Shown here piece by piece: positions 23,371 to 23,472 of a DNA stretch of 23,472 nucleotides. Position 1 is the first letter of the stretch; each line of letters starts with the position of its first letter. Made by a program: the position numbers and the translations under genes. The DNA is taken from positions 1 through 23,472 of the forward strand of contig CAYOXD010000039.1 of NCBI GenBank assembly GCA_964407825.1, given 5' to 3'. The DNA is from CAYOXD01 sp964407825. GTDB lineage: Bacteria > Desulfobacterota > Desulfobacteria > Desulfobacterales > JAFDDL01. The notes below the pieces were generated by a model. The model did no database searches. It was not told where the DNA came from and saw nothing but the letters and a program-made list of their open reading frames with translations.

Positions 23371-23472
23371 TTATTGAAAAACATTCCAAAAGAGGCTGTT
23401 ATCTCGGCTTAGCCCGTCACTTTCGGTATCAAAATCGACATTGTAAGGAAATTTATCCTCTCTAAGTTCAAA
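23371..23472 (-). CDS. Possible C-terminal end of a gene entering from the right edge
   Basis: On the minus strand the frame is open from the window edge for 33 codons to a TAA at 23371-23373. It would encode an acidic, aromatic-rich tail (ending NSLFWNVFQ). It is convergent with the sirtuin remnant and more AT-rich than it. Thirty-three open codons are weak evidence and I recognise no family. Confidence 0.3.
   Translation of the reverse strand, partial: FELREDKFPYNVDFDTESDGLSRDNSLFWNVFQ

Noticed and set aside
1..23472. CRISPR array, tRNA, rRNA or riboswitch
   Set aside because: I saw no regularly spaced direct repeats, no cloverleaf with a CCA-type end and no rRNA-like stretch. Spacers are short and accounted for above.

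Overview
The window looks like chromosomal DNA from a GC-rich, Gram-negative, signalling-rich bacterium. The best guess is a Desulfobacterota (former Deltaproteobacteria) lineage close to the Desulfobacteraceae/Desulfosarcina group. That guess rests on gene content: a TauE/SafE exporter next to a TIGR02186 protein and a cytidylate-kinase-like/BON protein, NtrC-type two-component regulators, a CheB-CheR-PAS kinase and a REC-HD-GYP protein. No rRNA or marker gene confirms it. A 100-base run of N (1153-1252) shows this is a scaffold from a draft assembly or a metagenome bin.

Left part (1-1252): the start of a minus-strand GAF-domain gene, a repeat-bearing spacer, a plus-strand FadM-type acyl-CoA thioesterase, then the gap. 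From 8953 down to the gap everything reads on the minus strand, in this order: TauE/SafE-family anion exporter, TIGR02186 envelope protein, cytidylate-kinase-like protein fused to a BON domain, L-2-hydroxyglutarate oxidase, membrane histidine kinase, sigma-54-dependent response regulator, and two small exported proteins (a Gly/Arg/Gln-rich one and an OB-fold-like one cut by the gap). The close spacing suggests one or two transcription units. A strong dyad sits between the kinase and regulator genes, and a near-match to a -24/-12 promoter precedes the two small exported genes. A plausible reading is an envelope-stress or sulfur-anion-responsive system that drives its own exported effectors.

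Middle (9086-16741): an orphan CheB-CheR-coiled-coil-PAS-kinase fusion of about 1,376 residues, followed on its 3' side by a likely intrinsic terminator, and a 1,078-residue DUF748/AsmA-like envelope protein. Both are on the minus strand.

Right part (16958-23472, mostly plus strand): a short AT-rich island holds a decayed toxin-antitoxin cassette: a frameshifted vapB, an intact Phd/YefM antitoxin with an operator-like dyad, and a relE/parE toxin with an in-frame stop and no C-terminus. Next is a 141-bp palindromic MITE-like element flanked by TA, sitting 33 bp upstream of a large hybrid sensor kinase (extracytoplasmic sensor, 2 PAS, HisKA, HATPase, REC, HPt). That gene overlaps a REC-HD-GYP c-di-GMP phosphodiesterase gene by 41 nt, which makes a compact phosphorelay-to-c-di-GMP module. 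A sirtuin-family gene that has lost its central NAD-binding segment follows.

The most interesting material is the exporter-to-two-component run with its P-loop-degenerate kinase-BON protein and nested dyads, and the decay/insertion zone at 16.9-17.8 kb.
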